The notes below the pieces were generated by a model, which worked only from the letters and a program-made list of their open reading frames with translations, did not search any database and had not been told where the DNA came from. 64,000 nt of DNA from Elusimicrobia bacterium GWD2_63_28. Lineage in GTDB: Bacteria > Elusimicrobiota > Elusimicrobia > Elusimicrobiales > UBA9959. Positions 1 to 7,928 of this stretch are shown in pieces; position 1 is the stretch's first letter, and the number at the start of each line of letters is the position of its first letter. The position numbers and the translations under genes were made by a program. The DNA lies in contig MGUI01000065.1 in the NCBI GenBank assembly GCA_001799895.1, forward strand, positions 1 to 64,000, read 5' to 3'.

Positions 1-527
1 TCGCGGCCCATTTCCTTGGCCCAGGTCTTGGTGAGGCCGATGATGCCGAACTTGGAGGCCGCGTAGTTGCTCTGGCCCATGTTGCCGTACACGCCGACCA
101 CCGAGGAGGTGTTGACGATGGTGCCGGACTTGCGCTCTTTCATGTGGGGAGCCACGGCCTTGGTGCAGAGGAAGGCGCCTTTCAGGTTGACGTTGATGAC
201 GACGTCCCAGTCGTTCTCCTGCATCTTGTGCAGCATGGCGTCCCTTGTGATGCCGGCATTGTTGATGAGCGTGTCTACGCCGCCCAGGTCGGTGATGACC
301 TGCTGTATCGCGGCGTTCACCGACTCCTGGTTGGTGACGTCCACCTTGTACCAGCGCACGTTCTCGTGGCCGTACTTGTCGCCCAGGGCCTTGGTGGCGG
401 TAATGAGCATTTCTTCATTCACGTCGAAAAGGGCCACTTTCCACTCGCCGGATTTCAGGAACCTTTCAGCGCCCGCGAAACCCAGACCCCTGGCCGCCCC
501 GGTTATAACAGCGTTCTTCTTGTTCAT
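1..527 (-). CDS. SDR family oxidoreductase, FabG/PhaB-type (3' end cut by window edge)
   Basis: Short-chain dehydrogenase, most like 3-oxoacyl-ACP reductase or acetoacetyl-CoA reductase, which reduce a 3-ketoacyl thioester with NAD(P)H. The visible 175 residues hold the TGxxxGxG cofactor motif (TGAARGLG, residues 9-16), NNAG at 89-92, the catalytic Ser near 141 and YxxxK (Y155, K159). The family is usually about 245 residues, so roughly 70 C-terminal residues lie outside the window. The ATG at 527 has a GAGGAG ribosome-binding site about six bases upstream. FabG and PhaB cannot be told apart without neighbours. A TTGACA promoter and a palindrome lie about 110-160 bases upstream. Confidence 0.9.
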   Translation of the reverse strand, partial: MNKKNAVITGAARGLGFAGAERFLKSGEWKVALFDVNEEMLITATKALGDKYGHENVRWYKVDVTNQESVNAAIQQVITDLGGVDTLINNAGITRDAMLHKMQENDWDVVINVNLKGAFLCTKAVAPHMKERKSGTIVNTSSVVGVYGNMGQSNYAASKFGIIGLTKTWAKEMGR

Positions 528-634
528 TTTAATTCTCCTCAGGTTCCCCGGCCCGTCACAACACCGCGCCTGGAGACCTTTTTGATTTTAATTTTGAACC
601 TTCCCCACCCCCGCGCACCTGCCGCAACTAAAAG

Positions 635-655
635 TGAATAATGGTTCAGTATTCA
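635..655 (-). promoter_or_regulatory. Imperfect palindrome, candidate repressor operator
   Basis: A 21-bp inverted repeat with arms TGAATA and TATTCA, pairing at 8 of 10 positions. It sits at the predicted transcription start of the SDR gene, just downstream of the -10 element. The position fits a repressor of TetR type, a class that often controls fatty-acid or polyhydroxyalkanoate genes. The regulator is not identified. Confidence 0.45.
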
Positions 656-656
656 T

Positions 657-686
657 TTTGTATCATAAATCCGAAAACCTTGTCAA
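657..686 (-). promoter_or_regulatory. Sigma-70-type promoter of the SDR gene
   Basis: On the minus strand a perfect -35 TTGACA (686-681) is followed after 18 bases by TACAAA (662-657). The start of transcription would fall near 650, inside the palindrome at 635-655, leaving a leader of about 120 bases before the SDR start codon. Confidence 0.55.
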
Positions 687-689
687 CAT

Positions 690-933
690 ATATTTTCCAA
701 TCCAGCAGGAATTCCTTACCTTCCTTATATATAGCGCGCCAGCCTGCCGGCGCTCCCTCGCCAAAACGCTGCTGCCCTCCCCGGCCCATGTGACGATAAG
801 CTTTCGGAATCCCGGCAGTGGATAAGTGAAACGCCGCTGCCGGGCCGGCAGCCAAAGCGGCCGCCGTCGTGTGGAAAATAATTTTTTTCTGGAAATGCCC
901 CGGGCTTTTTTGATATCCTATACAAATAACCGC
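690..933. other. Intergenic stretch without recognised features
   Basis: Between the SDR promoter and tRNA-Asp no coding frame with a plausible start and ribosome-binding site is visible on either strand. The last 20 bases include ATATCCTATAC (912-922), which also occurs upstream of the tex gene on the minus strand and may be part of the tRNA promoter. Confidence 0.4.
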
Positions 934-1012
934 GGGGTCGTGGTGTAGCCTGGTTTAACACGTCGCCCTGTCAAGGCGAAGACCGCGGGTTCGAATCCCG
1001 TCGACCCCGCCA
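934..1012 (+). tRNA. tRNA-Asp (anticodon GTC), CCA encoded
   Basis: Full cloverleaf: acceptor stem GGGGTCG (934-940) with CGACCCC (1002-1008), discriminator G1009 and encoded CCA (1010-1012). The anticodon stem TCGCC/GGCGA encloses loop CTGTCAA with anticodon GTC at 970-972, which reads GAC and GAT. The T-loop TTCGAAT is canonical. It is followed by a terminator. Confidence 0.97.
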
Positions 1013-1047
1013 AATTTTCTTCTCGGAAAATTTGGCACAAAAAAGCA

Positions 1048-1076
1048 CCGCCGGCTTGTCCGGCGGTTATTTTTTT
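1048..1076 (+). terminator. Rho-independent terminator after tRNA-Asp
   Basis: Seven-base-pair GC stem CCGCCGG/CCGGCGG around a CTTGT loop, then a T-rich run. A second, AT-rich inverted repeat (AAATTTTC/GAAAATTT) lies just before it at 1012-1033. Confidence 0.8.
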
Positions 1077-1145
1077 GGCGACCTTTGGGCCGGGCGGGCG
1101 GAATTTTGTATGATTTGCGGAGCGGGATCCGACACAGGGGGACAC

Positions 1146-1460
1146 ATGGAAAAATCCAAGAAAGTTTTAGGCGCCGGCATAGTGGTGGCGGCCATTGCCG
1201 CGGCGGCCACTTATTTCCTTACCGGCAAGCGCGGCCGGGAAAACCGCGAGAAGATAGCGGCCTGGACGCTGGACATGAAGGCCGAGGTGCTGCACAAGAT
1301 GAAGCAGCTCAAGATGCTCAACAGGGAAGTCTACCTCGCCCTGGTGGACGAAGTGGCCGCGCGCTACCAGCGCGTCGGGCGCGTCAGCGCCTCCGAGATG
1401 CGCCACCTCACCGAAGAGATGAAAGGCGCCTGGACCCATATAAGCCGCCAGCTCAAATAA
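1146..1460 (+). CDS. Small membrane-anchored YtxH-like protein
   Basis: 104 residues. An N-terminal hydrophobic helix (about residues 7-25, VVAAIAAAATYFLTG) is followed by a charged helical region with a periodic Lys/Glu/Met pattern, as in YtxH-domain or apolipoprotein-like stress proteins. Function is not known. The ATG at 1146 is chosen for the purine-rich AGGGGG ahead of it and because the membrane segment then sits at the N-terminus; longer upstream frames run back into the terminator. The next gene starts five bases after its stop. Confidence 0.65.
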   Translation: MEKSKKVLGAGIVVAAIAAAATYFLTGKRGRENREKIAAWTLDMKAEVLHKMKQLKMLNREVYLALVDEVAARYQRVGRVSASEMRHLTEEMKGAWTHISRQLK

Positions 1461-1465
1461 AAACG

Positions 1466-2110
1466 GTGGAGGATCTTTCGAAGATCTACGGCCCCGAATT
1501 CTTCCGCGAATGGGGCTCTTCCAACGCGGACTATATCCGCTCGGCCGAACTGGTGGCCGGGGCGGTTTACGACGCGTACAGGCCGGCTTCCATGGCTGAC
1601 CTGGGCTGCGGCTGCGGGGTGTACGGCAATTTCTTCAGGGCTAAAGGCGTTAAAGTCCTTTCGCTCGACGGCGCCCTCCCCCCGCCCGAGCATTCCTTCC
1701 CCGTAGACCTGCAGCGGCGAAACCTGGCCGCGCCTTTTGAAAACACCTGGGGCCGCTTCGACCTGGCGCTCTGCCTGGAAGTGGCGGAGCATATCCCGGA
1801 AGAATTCTCCGATATCTTTTTAAAGAACCTGACGGGCTTCAGCGATCGCCTGGTGATGTCCGCGGCCCCGCCGGGGCAGGGCGGGCATCACCACGTCAAC
1901 GAGCGGCCCCGCCGCTACTGGGCGGCAAAGCTGGCCGCGCTGGGCTTCGCCTACAACCGCGCAGCCTCGGGCAGGCTGTTGAAAGCGCTGGAGGCCGCGC
2001 GGCCGCCGCACATGTGGATGGCCAACCATATCGGCGTCTACGAGAAAGCGCGCAGCGAAAAAGAATTGAGGCACGGCCGGCCGTTCGCGCCGGACAGAAA
2101 GGAGAAATAA
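1466..2110 (+). CDS. Class I SAM-dependent methyltransferase
   Basis: 214 residues. Motif I is DLGCGCGVYG (about 45-54), followed by the acidic end of strand two (LSLDG) and LCLEVAEHIPE, typical of the Methyltransf_11/23 type. Substrate unknown. No ATG lies upstream of motif I in frame, so GTG at 1466 is the probable start, likely translated by coupling with the preceding gene. Its stop codon overlaps the next start (TAATG at 2108-2112). Confidence 0.7.
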   Translation: MEDLSKIYGPEFFREWGSSNADYIRSAELVAGAVYDAYRPASMADLGCGCGVYGNFFRAKGVKVLSLDGALPPPEHSFPVDLQRRNLAAPFENTWGRFDLALCLEVAEHIPEEFSDIFLKNLTGFSDRLVMSAAPPGQGGHHHVNERPRRYWAAKLAALGFAYNRAASGRLLKALEAARPPHMWMANHIGVYEKARSEKELRHGRPFAPDRKEK

Positions 2111-2565
2111 TGGAAAAGCTTCCGCTCACCGATACCGAGACGGTGCTGTTCACCAAGATGGTGCGCAAGGTGAATTTCTTCGCCCGCATGAACATGGGCC
2201 TGCTGGAAAAGATCCTCAACTGGCTGAACTACTACCAGTTCGCCAAGGGCGACCATGTCTGCCGGCAGGGCGCCCCGGGAGATTCTCTATTCGTGATAGC
2301 GGAAGGGAAGGTCAGCGTCAACGTGAAGAACGGCTTTTTTTCTCTCTCGAAGAAAGTGGCCGAGCTCGGTCCCGGCAATATCGTGGGCGAGATGTCGCTG
2401 CTTACCCGCGCGCCGCGCACGGCCACGCTGACCTGCGAGGAGCCCTCAAAAGTGTTCGTCCTGCTGGCCGACCACTTCGACGAGGCCCTGCGGCAGAACC
2501 CGGCCTTCGCCCAGGAGATAAAGAACCTGGCCGCCGGCCGCAAGTTCGAACTGGACCACAAGTAA
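2110..2565 (+). CDS. Cyclic nucleotide-binding domain protein
   Basis: 151 residues forming a single cNMP-binding beta-roll. GDSLFVIAEGKVSV and the phosphate-binding cassette GNIVGEMSLLTRAPRTATLTC, with the conserved Glu and Arg that hold cyclic phosphate and ribose, are visible. There is no DNA-binding helix-turn-helix or catalytic domain, so it is a stand-alone sensor or an adaptor. The purine-rich GGAGAA before the start serves as ribosome-binding site. Partner unknown. Confidence 0.8.
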   Translation: MEKLPLTDTETVLFTKMVRKVNFFARMNMGLLEKILNWLNYYQFAKGDHVCRQGAPGDSLFVIAEGKVSVNVKNGFFSLSKKVAELGPGNIVGEMSLLTRAPRTATLTCEEPSKVFVLLADHFDEALRQNPAFAQEIKNLAAGRKFELDHK

Positions 2566-3150
2566 TTACTCCCTCACGTAGTGGCAGGTATAGCCGCCGG
2601 GATGTTTCTTCAAATAGTCCTGGTGGTATTCCTCGGCCGGCCAGAATTTGCCGGCGGGAACCACCTCCGTGGTGATCGGGCGCTTCCAGCGGCCCGAGGC
2701 CTGCGCCCGCGCCACGGCGGCTTCAGCCTCCGCCTTCTGCGCCTCCCCGTGATAGAAGATAACCGAGCGGTACTGCGTGCCGACGTCGTTGCCCTGCCTG
2801 TTGGGGGTGGTGGGGTCGTGCATCTTGAAGAACAGATCCAGGATGGCTGCGTAAGAAATCTTCGCGGGATCGAATTGGAGCTGTATGCTCTCGGCGTGGC
2901 CGGTGGTCCCGGTCTTCACCTGCTCGTAAACCGGATTCTCGGTCTTACCGCCGGCATAGCCCACCACGGGGTCCTGCACGCCGGGCAATTCCCGCAGTAT
3001 CTCTTCCACGCCCCAGAAGCAGCCGCCGGCCAGCGTGGCGGTTTCCAGTTTTATAGCTTTATCCATAGTCGGGCTCCCCGTGTCTCCGCCGCAGGCGCAG
3101 AATTGCGCCGCGGCCGCGGTTGAAATTATCAGCGTCAGAATTTTTCTCAT
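2566..3150 (-). CDS. msrA: Peptide methionine sulfoxide reductase MsrA, probably lipoprotein
   Basis: 194 residues from ATG 3150. MsrA reduces methionine-S-sulfoxide in proteins. The catalytic motif GGCFWG is present (Cys44), and C-terminal GYTCHY supplies a likely resolving cysteine. Residues 1-20 resemble a lipoprotein signal ending at FCAC, suggesting an extracytoplasmic enzyme. An internal ATG at 3066 has its own GGGGAG and would give a cytoplasmic form, so two products are possible. The start overlaps the stop of the msrQ-like gene (3147-3150), so the genes are translationally coupled. Confidence 0.88.
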   Translation of the reverse strand: MRKILTLIISTAAAAQFCACGGDTGSPTMDKAIKLETATLAGGCFWGVEEILRELPGVQDPVVGYAGGKTENPVYEQVKTGTTGHAESIQLQFDPAKISYAAILDLFFKMHDPTTPNRQGNDVGTQYRSVIFYHGEAQKAEAEAAVARAQASGRWKRPITTEVVPAGKFWPAEEYHQDYLKKHPGGYTCHYVRE

Positions 3151-3794
3151 GCTGCCTTTGCCAGCCGCGGCTTTATCAGCCTGTACCAGGCCGCGCTGGT
3201 GGCGGTGTAGGCCAGCAGACCGTACCAAAGCCAGGCGAAGTACGGCTTCTCGGCCGACAGGTCCCCGCCCAGTTCCAGCTGGTGGCCTATGGACAGCGCC
3301 AAGCCCAGGTAAACCGCCAGATGTGTCCTATGCCAGGCGCCGAAGGACAGGCGCCGGCGAAAAAAAGGCAGGGACAACAGCACCGCGGCTATGATAAGGA
3401 ATTCCCCCGCGGCCGCCAGGGGCACATCCTCCCAGCCCAGCACCGAGCGGTACTGCTCGGCGAAAGAAATCCCGGCGGCCTGCGCGTGGTGCCAGACCAC
3501 CAGCGGCGGGTGGGCCAGCAGCGCCAACGGGATGATCAGCCCTGCGCGGTGATGCCATTTAACCGGCAGGCCGGGGCCCGCCAGCGGTTCCAGCCAGGGA
3601 GCGCGGGACATGACCAGCAGCTGTCCCATCACGCCCAGCGCGCCTATAATCCCGGCCAGGCGGCCAAAAGCCATCACCAGCCCCGGCCCGTCGGCAAAGA
3701 AGCTGCCGAACGGGGCCGTGCTGTTGTCATAATACCACAGCCACAGAATTGCCGCGGCCAGCAGGGGAAAAACAAACAGTTGGGCTTTTTTCAT
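3147..3794 (-). CDS. MsrQ/YedZ-like ferric-reductase-type membrane haem protein
   Basis: 215 residues with about six membrane helices and conserved histidines in HRAG, HPPLVVWHH, HRTHLAVYLG and GHQLE, as expected for haem ligands of the ferric reductase-like transmembrane family. In other bacteria MsrQ passes quinone-derived electrons to the periplasmic reductase MsrP. Here the coupled neighbour is MsrA, so it may feed electrons to an exported MsrA (inference). TGATG overlap with the osmC-like gene at 3792-3796. Confidence 0.72.
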   Translation of the reverse strand: MKKAQLFVFPLLAAAILWLWYYDNSTAPFGSFFADGPGLVMAFGRLAGIIGALGVMGQLLVMSRAPWLEPLAGPGLPVKWHHRAGLIIPLALLAHPPLVVWHHAQAAGISFAEQYRSVLGWEDVPLAAAGEFLIIAAVLLSLPFFRRRLSFGAWHRTHLAVYLGLALSIGHQLELGGDLSAEKPYFAWLWYGLLAYTATSAAWYRLIKPRLAKAA

Positions 3795-4195
3795 CAGCGG
3801 TACTCAAATTCCAGCTTTATATCCGGATGCAGGCTGCGGCTGACGGGACAGGCTTTAACGCAGGCCAGCAGCTTCTCGCGCTGCTGAGGCGTAAGGCCCG
3901 GCGGCAGCGTCAGCACGCCGGTGAGCCGGGCCACGCGGCGCGGGTTTTCCTGCATATGCTTCTCTATCTCGAAAGAAGCCCCCTCGAACTTAATGCCGTC
4001 GCGCTCGGCCACCTTGGCCATGATGGTCAGGACGCAGGAGGCGATGGAAGCCGGCAGCAGGTCGGTAGGCGAAAAGGTCCGGCCCCGGCCGCCGTTGTCT
4101 GGCGGCAGGTCGGTCTTCATCTTGTTGCCGCTCAGCCCGTGCGTCAGTTCCACCTGCTGGTCGCCCGCGTATACCGCGCTGATCTTAAAAGACAT
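3794..4195 (-). CDS. OsmC/Ohr family peroxide-detoxifying protein
   Basis: 133 residues. Two conserved cysteines occur in SIASCVLT and KACPVSRSL, the redox pair by which OsmC/Ohr proteins reduce organic hydroperoxides. The length is typical. GGGAGG lies just before the ATG. First gene of the osmC, msrQ-like, msrA operon, which joins peroxide removal with methionine repair. Confidence 0.85.
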   Translation of the reverse strand: MSFKISAVYAGDQQVELTHGLSGNKMKTDLPPDNGGRGRTFSPTDLLPASIASCVLTIMAKVAERDGIKFEGASFEIEKHMQENPRRVARLTGVLTLPPGLTPQQREKLLACVKACPVSRSLHPDIKLEFEYR

Positions 4196-4210
4196 GGTGC
4201 CTCCCAGGGT

Positions 4211-4236
4211 TCTCTATATTTATTATAATATTTACT
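4211..4236. promoter_or_regulatory. AT-rich divergent promoter region
   Basis: The 70-base gap between the osmC-like gene and the cyclophilin gene contains TATTATAATA, which offers a TATAAT-like -10 box on either strand. No good -35 was found at 17 bases on the plus strand. Confidence 0.4.
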
Positions 4237-4265
4237 CTCTCATCCCTGCAGGAGGTTCCTTTAAA

Positions 4266-4982
4266 ATGAACAGCCGTCTTTTAGCGTTGATAACAGCAGC
4301 GTTTTTCGCCGTTTCCTGCGATCCCAAGCCGGAAACCGCCCAAACTACCGGAGCCCCGGCGGCCCCCGCCGCCGCCGCGCCGGCCCAAACCAAGGAGATG
4401 AAACCCGTCATGGACATACTTAAAGACCCCTCGAAAGCCGTAGAGAAAGCCCCCGAGACCTTCAAGGTCAAATTCGCCACCACCAAGGGCGACTTCACGC
4501 TGGAGATAAACCGCGCTTGGTCCCCCCTCGGCGCCGACCGCTTCTATAACCTGGTCAAAGCCGGGTTCTTCACCGACATAGCCTTCTTCCGCGTGATAGA
4601 GGGCTTCATGGTGCAGTTCGGCATACACGGCGACCCCGCCGTGGCCACCGCCTGGCGCGGCGCCCGCATCCAGGACGACCCGGTAAAAGAATCCAACGCG
4701 AAGGGCTATATCTCTTACGCCATGGCCGGGCCCAACACCCGCACCACCCAGATGTTCATCAACTTCGGCAATAACGCCCGCCTCGACGACATGGGCTTCT
4801 CGCCCTTCGGCAAGGTATCGGAAGGCATGAACGTAGTGGAGAGCATCTACAACGGCTACGGAGAGGGCGCCCCGTCGGGCAGGGGCCCGGACCAGGGCCG
4901 CGTGCAGATGCAGGGCAATACCTACCTGAAGGCCGAGTTCCCCAAGATGGACTATATAAAGAGCGCGCGGCTGCTCAACTAA
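4266..4982 (+). CDS. Peptidyl-prolyl cis-trans isomerase (cyclophilin), lipoprotein
   Basis: 238 residues. Signal peptide with lipobox FAVSC (Cys18), an Ala/Pro-rich linker, then a cyclophilin domain from about residue 65: FATTKGDFTLEI, FYNLVKAGFFTDIAFFRVIEGFMVQFG, AMAGPNTRTTQMFIN and GFSPFGKVSEGMNVV. Cyclophilins isomerise Xaa-Pro bonds; this one should act in the periplasm on exported proteins. GGAGG ends ten bases before the ATG. Confidence 0.92.
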   Translation: MNSRLLALITAAFFAVSCDPKPETAQTTGAPAAPAAAAPAQTKEMKPVMDILKDPSKAVEKAPETFKVKFATTKGDFTLEINRAWSPLGADRFYNLVKAGFFTDIAFFRVIEGFMVQFGIHGDPAVATAWRGARIQDDPVKESNAKGYISYAMAGPNTRTTQMFINFGNNARLDDMGFSPFGKVSEGMNVVESIYNGYGEGAPSGRGPDQGRVQMQGNTYLKAEFPKMDYIKSARLLN

Positions 4983-4996
4983 AAAAGGAAATCCTC

Positions 4997-5022
4997 AGCC
5001 CCGGCCCTTTGCGGCCGGGGCT
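4997..5022 (+). terminator. Strong hairpin between cyclophilin gene and receiver gene
   Basis: Perfect 10-bp stem AGCCCCGGCC/GGCCGGGGCT with a six-base loop. It lacks a long T-run and ends only eight bases before the next ATG, where no ribosome-binding site is visible. It may be a terminator or attenuator for the cyclophilin transcript, or a structure controlling translation of the receiver. Confidence 0.5.
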
Positions 5023-5030
5023 GGTTAATA

Positions 5031-5408
5031 ATGGCAAAGATCCTCATCATCGACGACGACGAGACCATACACCTGATAGGCCGGGCCTACCTGGGCAAAG
5101 CCGGCTACGAGGTGCAGACCGCTTTCGACGGGCCGGAGGGCCTGGAGAAGGCGGCCGCCTTCAATCCGGACCTGGTGCTGCTCGACATTAACATGCCCAA
5201 GATGTCAGGCTTCGACGTCGCGAAGAAGCTGAGGGAGAACGCCGGCACCAAACACATCCCGATCTTCATAATGACCTCGCTCAAGCAGGATTCGAACATT
5301 CAGCGCGGCTACGGCCTGGGCATAGACGACTACATCACCAAGCCGACCAACATGGCCCACCTGAAGCTGAAGATCGACAAGTTCCTGGAAAAGCACAAGC
5401 GCCCGTAG
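5031..5408 (+). CDS. Stand-alone response regulator receiver (CheY-like)
   Basis: 125 residues, a receiver domain only. Acidic pocket D8-D10, phosphoacceptor Asp52 in LLDINMP, Thr82 and Lys104 (ITKP) are all present, so it should be phosphorylated by a histidine kinase. There is no output domain, so it probably signals by protein contact. It precedes a HEAT protein, a glycosyltransferase and a phosphatase-like gene on the same strand. No histidine kinase is encoded nearby. Confidence 0.93.
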   Translation: MAKILIIDDDETIHLIGRAYLGKAGYEVQTAFDGPEGLEKAAAFNPDLVLLDINMPKMSGFDVAKKLRENAGTKHIPIFIMTSLKQDSNIQRGYGLGIDDYITKPTNMAHLKLKIDKFLEKHKRP

Positions 5409-5424
5409 CTAAAAAGGCAGTCCC

Positions 5425-6513
5425 TTGCTGGAATTCTTAACGCAGTCGCCGCACTTCTACGATTATGTAACCCTGGGAGTGCTGTTCCTGGGCGTCTTCA
5501 ACGTCGGCGAAATACTTTTCCTCCTCTACAACAAGGCCAAGGTCGAGCGGTCCGAGCTCAAGCGCGGCAACCTCAAGCGCCTGGCCGCCACGGCCCTGAT
5601 CACCGCCACCGACCCGGCCGAACTCCTGCCCCCGCCCGTCGCCGAGGACGAATTCGCCGCCTACAGCGAGGCCATAGCCAGCGTACTCGACAGCTTCGAG
5701 GGCGAAGTGGCGGTCAAAGCCGCGAAACTGCTGACGGACCTGGGCATAGACGGACATTACCGGCGGCTGGCCAGGCACCGCACCTGGTACAAGCGAGGCA
5801 ACGCCATAGACATCCTCTCCTCGTTCCGGCTGAGGGCCAACAGGGAATTCTTCCTGGCCGTCTTCCGCAGCGAACCTTCCACCGACGTAAAGTACCGCAT
5901 CCTCTACGGCCTGAGCCGCCTCACCCGCGACCACGCGGAGATCCGCGAGCTGGCCGAGCTGCTTTCCACGCTGCCCTACCTGACCGCCAAGTACACCGAG
6001 GACATTTTTTTCAACATCATCTCCGCCCTGAAAGCCAACGGCAGGGAAGAGGAGTTCGGCCTTTTCCTGAAGGAGGCCCTGGACGACAAGAAGGTGCTCA
6101 ACCTGGTCAAGCGCGACTGCCTCACGGCCTGCCACGCGGCCTCCTGCGAGAAGGGCCGGAGCGTCCTTAAGAAGTACTACGAGGCGCACGAGGAAGAGCC
6201 GGAGATACAGATAGCGGCGGTCAGGGCCCTGGCCAAGATGGGAGATTTCGTCCTGATACCGCCGGCGCTCAGGCACGCCGACTGGCGCGTGCGCCTGACC
6301 GCGCTGAAATACGCCGACCTCTGCTGCACAGACCTGCTGCCGGAGATCCGCTGCCTGCTGCGCGACAACAGTTACCACGTGCGCCTGGCCGCGGCCATGA
6401 CCATGGCCCGGGCCGGCGGCGCGGCCCGCGCGGCCCTCACGGAAGAAGCCGCCTCGCAGGACAAATTCGCGGCCGCGGCGGCCGCCTACGCGCTTACGCA
6501 GGGGGCCGCATGA
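5425..6513 (+). CDS. Membrane-anchored HEAT-repeat protein
   Basis: 362 residues. One N-terminal membrane helix (about 14-35) is followed by an alpha-helical solenoid whose C-terminal part shows HEAT-like units such as IQIAAVRALAKMGD, WRVRLTALKYAD and YHVRLAAAMTMARAG. Such proteins are scaffolds. The start is TTG at 5425 with AAAAAGG upstream. The end overlaps the glycosyltransferase start (ATGA at 6510-6513), which suggests a shared complex. Confidence 0.75.
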   Translation: MLEFLTQSPHFYDYVTLGVLFLGVFNVGEILFLLYNKAKVERSELKRGNLKRLAATALITATDPAELLPPPVAEDEFAAYSEAIASVLDSFEGEVAVKAAKLLTDLGIDGHYRRLARHRTWYKRGNAIDILSSFRLRANREFFLAVFRSEPSTDVKYRILYGLSRLTRDHAEIRELAELLSTLPYLTAKYTEDIFFNIISALKANGREEEFGLFLKEALDDKKVLNLVKRDCLTACHAASCEKGRSVLKKYYEAHEEEPEIQIAAVRALAKMGDFVLIPPALRHADWRVRLTALKYADLCCTDLLPEIRCLLRDNSYHVRLAAAMTMARAGGAARAALTEEAASQDKFAAAAAAYALTQGAA

Positions 6514-7928
6514 AACTCTTCCTGCTATGGATGGCCGTCCACGCCTCGCAGTACGTCGTCTTCCTTTATTTCCTGGTGGTGAACACCACCTATACCCTGC
6601 TCATTTTCCTGGCCCTGCGCGACATAGTGCGGCACGCCTACCTTACCACCTCGCGCGTGGCGCGCCGGCAGCTGGCCAGCGAGCATTACTTCAAACCGGT
6701 CACGGTAATAGTTCCCGCCCACAACGAAGCAGCGGTCATCACACAGAGCGTGCAGGCGCTGCTGAACCTGCATTACCCCGAGTACGAGGTTATAGTGGTC
6801 AACGACGGCTCCACCGACGGCACGCTGGCGCGCCTCAAGGAGGATTTCAAACTGGTATCCTCCATCAAACCCGTCCGCCTGCAGGTGCCGCACGAGGACA
6901 TCCAGGCCGTCTACAGGTCCGCGGACTATGCCAACCTGATAGTAATAGACAAGCTCAACGGCGGCAAGGCGGACGCCATAAACGCCGGCATCAACGTCTC
7001 TTCCTATCCCATCTTCTGTTCCATCGACGCGGATTCGCTGCTGGAGCCGGACGCGCTGCTCAAATCCTCCAAACTGTTCCTCGAGGACGACGAGCTGATA
7101 GCCACGGGCGGCATTATCCGCATCCTCAACGGCTGCACCGTCAAGGACGGGGCCGTGACGGAGATCGGCCTGCCGCGCACCACCCTGGAGGCCATGCAGG
7201 TGCTGGAGTACACCCGCGCCTTCCTCTCCGGCCGTACCGGCTGGAACGCGCTGAAGAGCCTGCTGATCATCTCGGGCGCCTTCGGCGTGTTCCGCAAAGA
7301 CATCGTGGTGGCCGTCAACGGCTACCGCAAGACGGTAGGCGAGGACATGGACCTGGTGATGCGCCTGCACCGCCACTGCAGGGATAACAAGATCCCTTAT
7401 AAAATCCTCTTCGTGCCCGACCCGGTCTGCTGGACGCAGGCCCCGTACAGCCTGGGCATGCTGCTCAAGCAGCGCAACCGCTGGCACCGCGGCATGATAG
7501 ACGCGCTGCTGGTGAACCGGTCCATGATCCTCAACCCGAAATACGGCGCCACCAGCCTGATAGGCATCTCCTACTTCATCTTCGTCGAGTTCCTGGGGCC
7601 GCTGATAGAGCTCTTCGGCTATGTTTCGATACCGATACTCTATTACTTCGACATGCTCAATACCCAGTTCCTGGTCATGCTGGTGCTGCTGGCCGTGTTC
7701 TGGGGCATCTCCATCAACATCGGCGCCGTGTTCCTGGACATCTACAATTTCCGCCGCTATAAAAAGACCTCGGACATCCTGCGCCTCTGCGTGATGTCCG
7801 CGGTGGAATTCTTCGGCTACAGGCAGCTCATGCTGCTGGAACGCCTGCTGGCCACGCTGACCTTCCGCAGGAAGGACTGGGGCACGCAGGACCGGCAGGT
7901 CTTCGAGAATAAACCAACCACACCATGA
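6510..7928 (+). CDS. Membrane processive glycosyltransferase family 2 (PgaC/cellulose synthase-like)
   Basis: 472 residues. N-terminal membrane helix, a GT-A domain with VIVPAHNEAAVI, VVNDGSTDG, the metal-binding DAD motif (CSIDADS), catalytic GEDMDL and QRNRWHRG (the Q/RxxRW motif of processive synthases), then several C-terminal membrane helices. This arrangement matches synthases of poly-N-acetylglucosamine, hyaluronan or similar polymers, which polymerise and export a beta-linked glycan. Sugar donor unknown. ATGA overlaps at both ends. Confidence 0.88.
   Translation: MKLFLLWMAVHASQYVVFLYFLVVNTTYTLLIFLALRDIVRHAYLTTSRVARRQLASEHYFKPVTVIVPAHNEAAVITQSVQALLNLHYPEYEVIVVNDGSTDGTLARLKEDFKLVSSIKPVRLQVPHEDIQAVYRSADYANLIVIDKLNGGKADAINAGINVSSYPIFCSIDADSLLEPDALLKSSKLFLEDDELIATGGIIRILNGCTVKDGAVTEIGLPRTTLEAMQVLEYTRAFLSGRTGWNALKSLLIISGAFGVFRKDIVVAVNGYRKTVGEDMDLVMRLHRHCRDNKIPYKILFVPDPVCWTQAPYSLGMLLKQRNRWHRGMIDALLVNRSMILNPKYGATSLIGISYFIFVEFLGPLIELFGYVSIPILYYFDMLNTQFLVMLVLLAVFWGISINIGAVFLDIYNFRRYKKTSDILRLCVMSAVEFFGYRQLMLLERLLATLTFRRKDWGTQDRQVFENKPTTP

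Noticed and set aside
2110..2565. CRP/FNR transcription factor
   Set aside because: Only the cyclic-nucleotide domain is present; there is no C-terminal helix-turn-helix.
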